NCBI GenBank assembly: GCA_001414345.1
Contig: LLCB01000122.1
Span: 97,966-161,965 of the forward strand
Reading direction: 5' to 3'
Length of the DNA: 64,000 nt
From: Hymenoscyphus infarciens
Taxonomy: Eukaryota; Ascomycota; Leotiomycetes; Helotiales; Helotiaceae
Made by a program: the position numbers and the translations under genes. The notes beneath the pieces were generated by a model. It was not told the DNA's origin. It worked only from the letters and a program-made list of their open reading frames with translations, and searched no databases. Numbering within the stretch: the stretch's first letter is position 1; each line of letters begins with the position of its first letter. Of the stretch, positions 23,601 through 35,807 are shown piece after piece.

Positions 23601-23729
23601 GGGCGTGGTGCCGTTGGGGACGGTCTTGTGCTGAGGGGCGATGGCCGTCATGTTCATGTTAGGTCTGCCCATTCCAAAGCCGGGGCCCATCCTTTCGGAC
23701 CAATGCCGCATATTAGCAAGCTTGTTCAT
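20628..23729 (-). CDS. Multi-KH-domain RNA-binding protein (vigilin/Bicaudal-C-like)
   Basis: Large cytoplasmic-type RNA-binding protein, 988 aa from four exons: 23729-23229, 23180-22911, 22859-22383 and 22346-20628. The introns (48, 51 and 36 bp) all fall at phase 0 with GT-AG ends. Several KH modules are visible by their GxxG loops: VVCGRSRKNIKVIESATNT, GKKNGKINKIMGQSSVQIIF and RIIGIGGQHIQRIMKKHSVFVKF; others are degenerate. The tail is Ser/Asn/Pro-rich and disordered (SSISSFLDRRKNSSQSPAGS, GYPGPIGPPR). Conserved in filamentous fungi to my knowledge, function there poorly defined; general RNA binding is inferred from the domains. ATG 23729 is the first in frame, and Met-7 is an alternative. 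The 5' leader carries microsatellites. Confidence 0.88.
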
Positions 23730-23752
23730 GGTGAAGAAGACAACTCGACGAT

Positions 23753-23774
23753 GTCGTCGTCGTCGTCGTCGTCG
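23753..23774. repeat. (GTC)n trinucleotide repeat in the KH-gene leader
   Basis: About seven GTC units just upstream of the KH-gene start codon, within its probable 5' UTR. Confidence 0.85.
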
Positions 23775-23894
23775 AAGCTGTCGAGGGATCCAGGAGGGTC
23801 GGGTCGAGGGGGGTTATTGGGGGTTGTGGTTGTAAGGGAGAGAAGGACGAGTCTGAAGATCGGTCGACGTAGGTGCGGGTGCGGGTGCGTAGGC

Positions 23895-23935
23895 AGGTAG
23901 AGTAGGTAGGTAGGTAGGTGTGTTTAGGTAGGTGG
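23895..23935. repeat. (GTAG)n tetranucleotide tract
   Basis: Imperfect GTAG/GGTA run with an interruption (GTGTTTAG), upstream of the KH gene on its leader or promoter side. Confidence 0.8.
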
Positions 23936-25878
23936 TGAGCGTTGTTGGAAGAGAGAGACAAGACACCTGGGGAGCGAGCGAATGGGGTGAGTTGCGAGGG
24001 TGGATCGGTGGATCGGTGGATCGGCCGCAGCACTCTTTGACCACCGCCGAACTGGGACTTCAGTGGCACTTTCTGGGTCCAGCAAAGGCCAGGGGCAAAG
24101 AACTTAGAACAACACAACACAAGACAACAATTAAGCCCTCGCACAGTTACAACAAACCTCACCGATTCCCGAGTCTTAAACCTTTTAAAACATCAGGAGA
24201 GACCGAGAAATGATTGTGCTTGAGGGCAGGATTACGACCTACGCCAACAAGCCCTACCCGACAGCACGCTACGCTACGGTACTGCGAAGTGCCCTCCGGC
24301 TCACACCATCGAAGGGCTGGAGGGAGGAGGTCTGTTCCGTTTGCGTCTTGAATAAGTGTCAAGGAGGGATCTTAGCACTCCCTAAGCACCGCCAAAACAC
24401 GGTGCCACATCTTGCAAGACCATCGTCAGGGTGTACGGCTACTCTGTTAAGCTTCTCCATCGTTCCAAACAGCAGTACCGAGCTTACACAAAACCCCGAT
24501 AAACTTTCTGTCCAGAAGGGGACCTCAAAAGACCTCGAAGCTGGCCTCTACCACAGTCATTATTGGCTGTCTTTGACGCCTGCTTTGGCCTCCTTATAAC
24601 CTTGGTCCAATAGCCAGGAAAAGTTAACCCAGGGTCGGTCAAAACAACACGCAACCCATCACGGGCATTGAAAAGCTCAACATAAGTTCCTGCTCGCTTA
24701 CTTATCTCACTACTTGAGTTCTCCCTCGCGGAGTACTAGTAGCCGTACAGCGCTGCAATGCACCAGTCTTGTATTCGGACCTAAAGCTCTTTCTTGTACT
24801 AAATACAAAGATACAAACTGGCCAGTGAAATCTAGCCTTCCTAGCCTCAAGATAAAGGGCTGCCAAGTTTCCCCAGTACGAGCCATTCAACCCCAGTTTT
24901 CCCCCTCAAGACCTCTTGCCAATTGGTCCAGCAGACGACACCTTTCCAGACGATCTAGAATTCCACAAATACAGATGACATGCTTTGCTCGACTACCTCA
25001 TTGGCTTGGGTGACGGAGAAGTAGATGCAAGCCATTAGGCTGGCTCCAGTAACTACTGTATTGGGCACCTTCTCGGATCTTCGGAACCTTCATAGACCGA
25101 TTTAGTAAGTACACCCCACAACCCAACTTTGTGGAAGTCCTTCGATGTTCTCCGAGGAAGACTTTTGATATGTTTTACGGAACAATCACCATTGTTTCCT
25201 CCTCCCATGTTTCTGTGGCTCGAGACATGGCCTCTCGGGTAGATACACCTTGCAAGTTGCAACATACCGACTAAAACACGAATCCCGTGAGAAAACAGCT
25301 CACCCTGTCTCGCCTCACACAAAAGAGTACAACAAGCACCATCCTCGACTGACAAAAAAACCCGAAGCGCTCACATGTCGATCCGTGCCCTGGGCTGTCC
25401 TGATCGCCAGGGCCACAACCTGAGACGGTGTGTGCAAGCAGAAACCGATCCGTGGATCTGCGATGAATTAACGATTTTCACGCCCTTATTATTTTTCTGG
25501 CTGCTTCTGGTGTTGAAGTGTTCAACGTGAACGTGACATGGAAAGAAACACAGCGATATGCCATGGCTTCGAAATTTGAGGATTGATCTAACCAACTGCC
25601 TTGAACAGAAACGGAAAAATTAGTGCTACTTGATAGAAACTACCGGGGTAAGTGATCGCCCCAGAATTTGAAGAACTTTACTAGTCAGGGTGACTAGACA
25701 AAAACATCTGGGGAACCCAAAGTGTGTGGTCATGAAGTCATCATCGGATACTTCAGCGCCACAAAGCTGTCCGCTGCTCTAGCACTACTGATTGATAAGA
25801 CTCTTTGTGATAGCTTGTAGCCAGCGCTTAGCATCAACTTTCTGTAAACATTTTAGCTTAGTTTATTACGTATGGTGA

Positions 25879-25908
25879 AGGTCATGTGATATTTGTATCA
25901 CATGACCT
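25879..25908. repeat. 30-bp perfect palindrome with 13-bp arms
   Basis: AGGTCATGTGATA, then TTTG, then TATCACATGACCT. The arms are exact reverse complements and each contains a CATGTG/CACATG E-box-like core. It lies about 270 bp from the 3' end of the ankyrin pseudogene. It could be a dyad protein-binding site or a cruciform-prone repeat; there is no direct evidence for either. Confidence 0.85.
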
Positions 25909-26176
25909 AGTTCAGTCAAAATTTCACTCTCTCACGACAGCAGTACAAACTTTGTGGTATTTTTTCAAGTTGTAACCCGGAATATGAGTGTAACTCACCG
26001 AGGTTAATATTCTAAATGACCCAAGTACTTAGGACTAGCGAGTTAATAGGGTTTACTGCCGCTTTACTGTCTATTGCAAGTCAGGGAACAAGATGCTTTT
26101 GTACAAAATTTGAGTATTTGAATTAATTTTCTTTTTTGTTCTGTACAGAGTAAATACATTTGAGTTTGTAAAAAAA

Positions 26177-29100
26177 TTACAGCTTCTCAGTTTCCTTCAG
26201 CTGAGGAAATACCATAATATTGCCACTGATTGCCTCGGTAATGTTTTCAGGACTGCATGACTCGCCTCGTATGTCTTTGATCTCCTCCAATAGCATTATC
26301 TCTTTTTGGATTTCCACTTCAACCATGTCTAACTCATTCCCGGAAGATGTGATGGCTTCTAACCTTCTGAGTTCTACTTGGAAGTCTTCGATTTTGGAGT
26401 CGGGGTATCTTTCAAGGTAGACTTTGTCTACCCGCTCTTGGGTCGCTTTCTGATTTCTTCACGGTAGGAACCCTCATCAGAAATCGCCCTCTGCTTTGGT
26501 TTAATTTGACTGCCTGTAGCTTGGGAAATATCCCGTCTGAAATTTTCAAAGCATTTCACTTCCTCGTCTGCCTAGAAAACTCATTAGCCGACACAAATAT
26601 TTTTTCCCGCCTAAAACAACACACACAACCGTTCCAATTGAACTAGCGAAGATATGAAGAAGCGAGTCTCTGGATTCAAGTTGTCATTCTTCGACAAAGC
26701 GCACACAAAGACTTGTAATAAGTGTAGCGAGGTAGTAAACTGATGATATCTGAGGGTGGGTTTCATCGTGAATGTGCTCGCGGATTCTGTCGAGCAACTC
26801 ATTCCCCACTTTGCTTTTACTCTGTGGTCCCCAACGTTGAGGGAAGCAAGTCACGATGGTTTCTGGAACAGCAGTCAGTTGTAGGCAGTGATTCTTGATG
26901 GATTCTGAGAGAATGGTTGTGCTAGATTGTTTAAGAAATTGAGTTTCATGGGCAGGCTTTGGATAATATGTATCGCGCGTATCGAGCAACCACGTTTTTC
27001 TAACCTGCGTGCTACCCCTGTCCCGTTTGGGCATGGGACTACACTTGCGAGAGTCGTGCTAATAAGAAAGGTGACAGTGTATCATATGTATGTTCATTCG
27101 AGTTTTGGTAACAGAATCTTGCACTTACCGTCATCTAAAACCCAGAGCCAAAGCTGATCAACCATACAAATTTGTGCATCGGGTCGTCCGCCCAGTGCGG
27201 TGTTAGGTTTTTTTCGTCATCGAGCTTCGACTGTTCAAACTTCCTCATTTTCTTGCTCACGCCCACACTATGTATTCTCTCCTGCTCTTTATTTATCACC
27301 GCTTGCTCTGCTTCCTGGCGGCACTGAGCTGCTGCAGTTCTCGCTTGGTACCGTCTTACTACCTGGTCGACGTCTCTCCAACTTGTATCTGCCAAAGCCG
27401 AGTTGTAATATTGATCTAGTGTTCGAGAGGGATGACGGCCGGTCTCCACTTGGGGGTTTAGATAATTCTCTAAAAGGAGTTCATGTTTGGGATCCTCGTT
27501 CTCTGAGGGTAGACCGCTACATATTGAAATTGAAATGGCATCTGAAAGTCTTTCCAACCCTTCCATGATACTAGGAGCATTGCTTTCCACGTTCCATCTC
27601 ATCGTGAGAGGTATGATACGGAGAGAACGCAACCTTTCCTCCTCACCGGAGTCTTCAATTTGACTCCAGCGATCATTGAAAGACTCGTATAGGTTGGTCT
27701 TTGTGTTTTTCAGAAGCTCGAGTCCCTTCTTAACTTTGTGTTCAAGAATGAGCTTCCGGATTTGGTTTTTCTGGACCCGTTCAGCCGTTCTTCGCTCTTC
27801 CTGACCTAAGGAATTTTCAGTTGTGACCACGGGAGTGATTAGTGCTGCACGACTTTCATTCTTTTTGACTTGCAGTCTCTTGGTCTCCTCTATGAATCGA
27901 ACTGTTTGTCGTAAAGTTCTAGGACCGGAGACAGAAAGAAAAGTTGGGAAGGGGACTTTGTAACTAAATTAGTGCCAGTTTCCAGAAACGAGAAACGAGA
28001 ACACTTACACAAATTGACATCTTGGTTCTGCTAAGTGCAGGTTTTACGCCCCAAAGTTGAAATCTTTCTTCCTTTTTGCCGACCGAGAATGTGTTCTCGT
28101 CAAGCCTCACGAGATTTCGGATTAATTCCCTCACCGTGTTATCATGACCGTTTATAGCTGCAACCTGGATTGCTCTCGACCCAGTCAGGACGTACTCCCC
28201 ATCCTCTTGGAACAACCATGAAACCATTTCACTTTGCCCACCAACAGCGGCCCAGTATATCACGTCTTTGGCTAAGTTTTCTGTGACGTAGTCTCCTGTA
28301 GATAAGATCTTTCGCATGAGGTTTTCCCTACCATTGCGAGCAGACCAGTTTAATGTTCCTGAAAGATCAATCTGTGTCCAACTCTGCTCCTTCTCTCGTA
28401 AGCTCTCTCTATGGCCAGTAGCTGCAGTTGGGGAAAATCCTCCACGGTTGGCCAATCCTCCCCAAGCTTACTACTACATCGCACATCAATGCCGTAGTTA
28501 ACGAGCCACTGTAGAACACCGGAATTTCTTTCCCCAATAGCCAAATCCAAAGCTGTCTCGCCTTTCAAGTTCTTTGCGGTGAGCGCTTCACGGGGCAGAT
28601 GCCCACAATTCAGTATCAACTCCACTAGCTTTTCTGAATCTTCCGGTGCCTGGGAGGCCAAGCGTAGTGGTGTATTGCCGTCCTGATCCTTGGCCCACAC
28701 ACCTTTAAAAATCATTTTCGGCAATAGCCTTTCAACCACCCCAGTGAACTCGTGGAGAACAGCCAAATGCTGTTTTTGGCGTCGGGCCTGGCCCCGTGAT
28801 CCAACAGCAATTGCACTACTCTTTTGCTTTGTGCGTAATGTTCTCGATACCAAGGGCTGCTCAAAGCAAATAACAAGGGCGTATGTCCATGTGACTCCCT
28901 AGCTTCGATTATGAGGGCCTCTTTTGGATCATCCCATGAGCCAAATAGACCTTGTCCTGATTTTCTAGTACTATAATCCACTTGAAATAACATTTCTGCA
29001 AAATCCACGTATCCGCGTTCGGCTGCGAAATGGAGTGCTGACATACCGTCTTCGTCTGCCCCTGTTATGCCTGCTCCACAATTGATCAAGCTTTTGCCAA

Positions 29101-30194
29101 TCGATACATTGTTCTTATAAGCAGCCCAAAGGAAGGCAGTCATGCCTGTACAATTCTTATGGTCGACTTCGATACCCCCCATATGGGAATATCTTCAACA
29201 AGCAGTTTCGCCATTTCCTCGCTTCCATCATAAATTGCTCTTGCCAGTTCCAAGTCTCCTTCCATGTCAAAGGATCCAAGCGTGGCCCCCACCGAAACAA
29301 GAAGTCGTACCATCTCTTGAGGAGAACGGTTGAGAACTGCTCTGAGTAGAAGCGTTTCTCCTGAATCATCCCCTTCATTCAAGCTACTACAAGAAATACG
29401 TGTGGAACGTGACCGTTTATTTTTCTTGTCTTTTTTCTTGCGTGGAAAAATAACCCAGACATCTTCAGAAAGTTCATCTATAAAGCTGAAAGCTTCCATC
29501 GCCATCCTCCTGTTTTCCTCTGATATTAATCCCTCAAGCAGAACCTTGGAAATTTCCAAATCATCCGCTTTCACTACTTGGCGAAGGACGGACACCCCTT
29601 TAGCGTTTTTGATGTTGACTTCCGCGCCTTTTTCGAGTAATACTTCCACACAGGCAGTAACTTTCTTGGCAACTGTTAAGTGGAGGATTGATACACCTCT
29701 ATTGTCGGTAGCGTCGACATCTGCACCGTTCTCGAGCAACAATCGCACGCAATCATCAAATACGTTGGCAACCGCCCGCCATAAGGGTGTGTCTCTGAAT
29801 TCTTGCTTCCAAGCCTCTTCAACAATTCGGCCACAATTTCCTTCTGGTTTCGACGAACAGCCCAGTTTAAAAGTGTCAAACCATCGGAAGATTGTTCGTT
29901 GATCTCGGCGCCTCTGTCTAATAACTCAATAACAATTTCCCTTCGACTGTAACAGACAGGCCAAGAAAGTGTCGTGGAGCTGAATACTTTCCCGTGAGAC
30001 GGTATTGAGTTGATATCGGCATTTTCGTCCAGGAATCGTTTAGCGGCAGCAAAATCACCCTTTTTTATGGCGTTAAGTAACTTGTTTTCAATGCTCTTGT
30101 CTTGGTTTTACGCCGCTGCACCACAGATAATTGCTGGCGGGTCCTGTTCCAATGTCTCGCTAATCGTACCAGAGGGCTCTTGGTCAGGTTCCAT
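26177..30194 (-). pseudogene. Decayed ankyrin-repeat gene with fungal CorA-like C-terminal region
   Basis: Reading from ATG 30194 leftward, the frame encodes ankyrin repeats (LLLENGADVDATDNRGVSIL, GMSALHFAAERGYVDFAEML, DGNTPLRLASQ, KGETALDLAIGERN). A C-terminal region follows that I know from fungal ankyrin/CorA-like proteins: RTLDQYYNSALADTSWRD, QVVRRYQ, MVDQLWLWVLDD, TIVTCFPQRWG, SLLHIFASSIGTV and LLEEIKDIR, ending at TAA 26177-26179. It is broken by TAA at 30108-30110, TGA at 26684-26686, and six frame changes near 29800-29825, 29175-29180, 28773-28777, 28385-28400, 27175-27195 and 26432-26450. Two likely introns survive (26863-27128 and about 26572-26626), and one more near 27970-28010 may have a frame problem. 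Each frame change needs one added base (or two removed). Members of this family probably sense or signal at membranes; a working product here is unlikely. Confidence 0.85.
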
Positions 30195-31653
30195 TGTAGT
30201 CGCGGGGGAAAAGGCTCCAGCAAAATGGAAGGATAGAAGGGGATTACTCACGTCGCAAGGACCGTAATGGCGAGAAAATTTTCGGAGGTACCCCTCTTCA
30301 CGATGTAGCCCGTGAAAATATGCAATGCAACCTCAAGGGCAGCCCGCCAACCACATGCATGCTAACATCTTACTGGATAATTGTAAGAGAGAACTAACAT
30401 TTTCCATCTCACTATCTCTGGAACTGTCCAAGCCACCTTGTAATTGGCCACCCTTTCTTTTAATTCTAATTTTAATTTATTATTTATATTGAAGGGAAAA
30501 AGTCAAGGGTGCTGGACCACCACCGGCTCTAACCACCAACACAACCAGAAGTGTATTAGGAAGCCCAAAAACGGGTTCAAAGTCCGCCTATATGAGAACA
30601 CATTCGTACCAATCTCGGAAAACACGAACTCGCTACAATGGTTGTGGACACTGTTCTATGTGCAAGCTGTCCAAACCCATCTCAAACAGCCGTCAGGCTA
30701 TTCTAGAGATTATCGATATACAACAAGTAGTCGAAAGGGGTCTGTTTTAACAGAAAGGCACGAAAAAAATACCCGAAACTCTCAAACCAAAAAGCAGTTG
30801 AACGAAAGTTACGAAAGTGAAAAGTTTGACAGTCATACATGCCGATGTACTTTGACCTCGGTCGTAAAGTGCTATTTCCTAGAGAAAAGTACCGGGGTCT
30901 AATTTGAATGTACCTTTGAAGTACGACTCTTAACCCTGGAAGTGAAAAGGAAGCTAGAAGATTATCATAAAAAATATGCATTCCCCAGAATCAAGCCTCA
31001 TATCGCCATCAAACAAACAAAGGCATCTAAAGTTAAGACATCTTTATTAACCCCAACTCCATACCCATAACCGTATCCACTGTCCAGCCCTAAGCTAAAC
31101 CTAAATCCCACTATGAATTAGTACTTTCAAAAGCAAGTACATCAAGACAAGCATATCGGTTTATAATCAACAGGTAATGTATAAGCTAACACATTAAAAG
31201 TAGTGTACTGTTCTGCTTCGCCATGTCAGAGTCTTTGTCATCTGAACAACCTTCATCCAAAACAAATTATTCAAAAGATCTGGGTTAATAAAGTGAATCA
31301 AAAGAATTGACTCAAGATGAGTAGATTTGACAACTATCGATCATCTTCATTTCTCTCGCCAAGCTTCTCCGTTGATCTGATTTTTCTACACTTCTAATAT
31401 AGGAATCTTTCTCGGATGTACGAATAAAATGATAGCTGAGACTCTTATAATATTAAAGTACCTTTCAACTCTCCAGCCTCGTGAAGTTTGTAGGTGAATT
31501 AGCTTCTAAAATATCACTCAAGCATTGCAGTAAAAAGTTTAAAGCCAAACCACAAGAGAAAATACAAAGCGAGATGAGGGAAAATCCAGACCTGATGTAC
31601 AATTAGCCCAAAGAGGTCTCAAGGAATGTAGTCCAGACATCGTAGCATACATA
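30195..31653. other. Intergenic, no gene seen
   Basis: AT-leaning sequence upstream of the ankyrin pseudogene. No coding frame or RNA gene recognised. Confidence 0.5.
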
Positions 31654-32153
31654 CAGTACTAGAGCATAAGTTTCCGTACGATGCAGCTTTTTACACCAAA
31701 AATCGCTAAAACACACTATAAATACCCTTCTCTAGTACTCTCTAATTATATTAAAATTAGATTTACTAATCAGGCTTATTACTAAACTAAGTATTTAACT
31801 ATAAGTGTTCTATATAATAATTAATAATACTCTACCAGTTATTATTTTAAGTAGGCCTAAAGTAGACCGAGCGTGAATTCTGTAGATTTTATAAGATTTT
31901 ATAGGTAAAATCGGCTTAAATACCTAATATTCTACTATAACTAACTTTAACTAAAGATAATTTAAGAACCGAGATCTTAAAACTTAATCCTAAGAATAGA
32001 TATCTTATTTCTAGATATAGTTTATATATATTATATATTTATTAGATGGCTATAGAACATGTAGCTATATACGCCGAGTAGTGTGTTTTTGCTGTTTTTG
32101 GTGTAAAAAGTCTAAAAAGGAAGCATCGTACGGAAACTTATGCTCCGGAACTG
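31654..32153. mobile_element. Tc1/mariner-type non-autonomous or RIP-degraded element, 500 bp
   Basis: The left end CAGTACTAGAGCATAAG... and the reverse complement of the right end CAGTTCCGGAGCATAAG... share 22-23 identical bases (GAGCATAAGTTTCCGTACGATG plus the next base) after a variable start. A further CTTTTTACACCAAAAA block recurs in both arms. TA flanks both sides (31652-31653, 32154-32155), the mandatory Tc1/mariner target. The CAGT terminus and AAGTTTNCGTAC core resemble known Tc1-like TIRs. The interior is almost purely A/T with many TAATA words and no frame longer than a few codons, consistent with RIP or a MITE derivative. Confidence 0.88.
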
Positions 32154-33191
32154 TACCAAACTATTTGTATAAGCTACAAATCAAGTAAGCCTTACCTGAA
32201 GTTTAAATTCCGAAACCATCTCGAGAAACCGAGTAGTACCAGCTGAGAGAGAGAGAGAGTTTCCAGGACTTTGTTAAGCTGTACCCATTGAATTAGTATC
32301 GTATATAGCTTGATAATATGGGGCAAACTTCATGATCGGAAACTATTCAGATAGATGATAATCTCTCCACGAGAGCTTTATTTGAGCGAGTAGAAAACTT
32401 TACTATCACGGATCGTAAGTCTAGGAAAGATCGTGTCAACTAATAACAATAGGAGGAGAGCTGTAGAATTCAAATGGACAGACGACTGAATACGCGATGA
32501 ATTTTGGACGCAATCGATAGACTAGTACTTTGAGAAAAATAGAAACAGTTGCTTCAAGGAAGAAAGCTAACTCAAAAACAGTACAGCAAAGTCAAATCAA
32601 AGCTCAAAATAATTTATGTGTGCATCATTTTTTATTGCCTGCAAGAAAATTGCAGTCTCTCTGTCTTATGACTTATGACCAAGCCAAGTCAATAGCCAGG
32701 TCCAGGTCCAGGTAGGTGTATCCACAATATCATCAATCAAACTCCTCCGACACCCAGAGCAATGCTTTATCATTTGTTTGCCACCAGCCCGCCGCCGTGT
32801 CTGTTCCTGTATATCTCTGTTGTCTCATACCAATCATCAGAGAAAGAAGAAACGGACAAGAGGAGGAAAAAAAAACAAGAAAAACAAGTCCCAGCTCCCA
32901 TTCCCCTTCCGCCCCATTCATCATAACCTTCGTTTCTTGCAATACCAAGTTTTTGTTTGACATTAGAAGAAGATAATGAGTTTTATTTCTCAAAATCGAG
33001 AAAAGAAAAAGAACGCTAATCGTAGCAGCCACCACCAGCCACCCCAACCACCCAATATGCAAGTCTTGAAAAGGAGGAGAACGCTGGTAAGATATTTTAC
33101 TCTTTTCATCCACGAGAAAGAGCTGTGATTATGTCCTGACCTGGACTCTAAAAGCATCAATGCCCTGAAAGGGAGACAAGGAAAAGATCGA
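32154..33191. other. Intergenic and cullin 3' flank
   Basis: Mixed sequence with no coding frame of note; the right part is the likely 3' UTR of the cullin gene on the minus strand. Contains a short (AG)n run near 32244-32260. Confidence 0.5.
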
Positions 33192-35807
33192 TCAGGCAAG
33201 ATAGCCAAGTTCATCGTCATCCAGCCGCTCCAAGTACTCCTTCTCCAACAGAATATCAATACACTTCTTGATGTCGGGAATCTTGGGGATGAAGCGAGTC
33301 TTGATTTGATTGATGCATTCACTGACGAGTTGAGAATGCTTCATCTTCTTTCGAGCCTTCATGATACGGACAATAGCAGACTAGAGATAAAGTTAGCATG
33401 TTCAAATATCCGCAGGTGTGAAGTGTTACATACCTGCATGAGAAGCTTTCGGTCTTCCTCGATAGTCTTGTGAGTATCTTCAACCTCTTGCTTCTGCTCA
33501 GACTTGACCGTAATGTTCAAGTTCAAGCGAATCTTCTTGCTCTTGAAATCATAGTTCAATCTGAACGTCTTGCCTGGTCCGGGTTTGTCGCCTTCTGGGC
33601 TCATAAGGAGAACTTTCGACTTGACAAAAATACCCAAAGCCGGATCAAGGACATCGGCTTGCAGATTGGTTGATGTCTTGATATCTTCATATGTATTCTT
33701 GTCGTTCTCATTGAAGAGGAGCAGGATCGCAATCTGATAGGTCGACACTTGGAAGGTGTATGGTGTCTTTTGGTTCTTGCAATAGTTTGCCTTGACATCT
33801 CCCTTGCAGAACTGCCACAGCCAGGTAAGCTTACGACCGTTGTGCTTTTGACTATAGTAAGTAGAAAATCGTTCGTAAGCCTTTGTGATCTCGGCAGGTG
33901 GGTTGAAGTCAGTCTGTGGAGCATTCAGAGGCCAGAAACCTGTACCCAGAATCGAGTATGTTGCATCGACTGGCTTCTCACTGCCTTCTTCAACGAGTCC
34001 CGACTCGAACTCCTTGAAGCCGGTGTTTAAATCCTTCGAGATTTGAATGTCTTGGAACATGCGCTGGAGCTTATTGGTGTACTCGTATCCGCACTGCTCC
34101 TTCAACTTGCTGATCATACTGGTCTCTGCATCATCAGAAGACGAGCTGGTGTGAATCAATCGCCGAGCCAACATGCGAGAGTAGAATTTTTGGAAGACAT
34201 CCTTGTCTTCAATATATTTGAAGACTGTCATGATTTGGTTGAGAGTGTTCTCCAAATCGCTCTCCTCGGCGCCGTTAGTTCCCTTTCGAAGTACAGCGTC
34301 GGCATATTTGGCTAGTAGTTCAGGAGACTTGTTGGAGCCAGACTTGCAAACCTGGTTGCGGTTGACAAACTCTCTGCATGCGTTGTCGAGAGATCTGGTG
34401 AACTCGGGCTCGTCTTTGAAGGCTTTCTTGACCAAGGCCTGATATTGGGTATGGATATCAAGAAGGGCGTCAATGTACACCTTGGGCTCAAGTTTATCTG
34501 CATCGGTTGCCACCTTTGAAACGGCCGCAAGACCAGCCTTTCGTACGTGTGCTTCAAACTTGGCACGCAGTGGATCTAGTCCATCGGGAATCTTGAAAAG
34601 AAGATCGTACATACGCTCCATATCTTCGTATCGATTTTGATCTAACAAAACTTGGAATTCATCACGAAGAAGAGTAGAATGGTCGGCGATCAAGGCGGTT
34701 TGACAGGTCTTTCTGAGAGGGAGGAGTATATCTGGATGCAGATACATGTTGACACGATCATCTTCCTCTTGTAATCGGATGGCGGCCTTCTTCATGTACT
34801 CGACAATGCTGTTCTCGGCCACAAACTGCTTAGATTCAGCTTGGTAGAATTGTGCCGTGGCCGCTAGGAAGGGCTTTTCGAAGTGGAACCGATAAACGTC
34901 AAGAGTGGATTTTGTAGGGTCTGCCTCATCCAAACCAAGAGAGACAAACGAGTCGACAATAGCCTTAATCTGGTTGTGCTCAATGGTCTCACCATTTCGT
35001 TGCTTCTCGGTCATCTTCAGAACGGCATCCATCACCTTCTTGTCAACCGACACGAACATGGAGTTACGCCACTGAACCAGATGTAATGTGTAGACATCGT
35101 AGACATTCTTCTTGCCTTCATCCATCTCCCGCTTTACCCAATGTCTATTGAGGTACTTGAAAATGTGGTTGATGAACTTGGCGGCGGAGGTATAACGGTT
35201 CCATTCCTTGATGTAGAAAGTGAGGAGTGCTTCATCCGAGTGGCTTTGGGATGCGACGATGAGTTTCTTTAGGTAATTTTCGAGGTACTTGATTAGATTG
35301 TTGTATAAATCTTCACCGAGAAGATGTGCTGGCAGCATGTCAGCTTGGAAATAGGGTAGATTTCTCTGAGCATTACCTCCTCGGTGTGCACCACCAATAA
35401 TTCCATGGCTTGCATTACTGACTGCCTTTTGTGATGTACAAAAGTTGTGAACAGCCCTGTTATATCGTTAGCACCGCGAGTTTGGGGGTTGGGGAGTTGG
35501 AAGTTGTAGGAACGTACGAGTAAGCGCCCATATACTATAGATCGCGAGGTACAGGTTAGCAGATGTAAGAGAGATTTGGGGAGGGGGCTACACTTACTTC
35601 ATCCAGCTTGAATCCATCGGTGAGGTTGGCCATGATTCTGTCAACCACAGCTTCCAGGTAAGCCCAGCTACAACAAGTTAGTAGGTGTAAAGGTGACCAT
35701 GGGCAGCCAGCAATGGTGAAGGCCAGAACTTACGTGGCGTCCAAGTCCTCACGGTCGGGTATCTTAGGCATGTTATCGTTGTTTTTGGTAGTCATCTTGG
35801 TAGCCAT
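33192..35807 (-). CDS. CDC53: Cullin-1, SCF ubiquitin ligase scaffold
   Basis: Scaffold of SCF E3 ligases linking Skp1/F-box proteins to Rbx1-E2. Five exons: 35807-35734, 35667-35598, 35534-35518 (only 17 nt), 35456-33434 and 33380-33192. They sum to 2373 nt, 790 aa (human CUL1 is 776). All introns are GT-AG (53-66 bp). Family landmarks: [21 protein letters not shown] at the start, YMGAYS across the microexon, [11 protein letters not shown], the cullin core ([42 protein letters not shown]) and the winged-helix end with the neddylation motif [13 protein letters not shown] (acceptor Lys about 736), finishing with [12 protein letters not shown]. Translation from ATG 35807 has a good context; Met-5 or Met-13 are alternatives. 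Confidence 0.96.

Larger units (their letters stand above)
23730..26176. other. Intergenic, KH-gene leader and gene-poor region
   Basis: The left part is the KH-gene 5' leader and promoter (microsatellites, three GATCGGTG units at 24003-24024). From 24200 to 25600 the composition is balanced but no frame with coding features was found on either strand. It also holds the 30-bp palindrome listed separately. Confidence 0.5.

Noticed and set aside
24210..24599. 129-codon plus-strand frame
   Set aside because: The peptide has no recognisable features and lies in the promoter side of the KH gene; treated as chance.
26927..27157. Apparent extra coding segment within the last third of the ankyrin pseudogene (antisense or intron-overlapping)
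   Set aside because: It lies in the 266-bp interval between MVDQLWLWVLDD and TIVTCFPQRWG, which joins cleanly at GT and AG, so it is read as intron.
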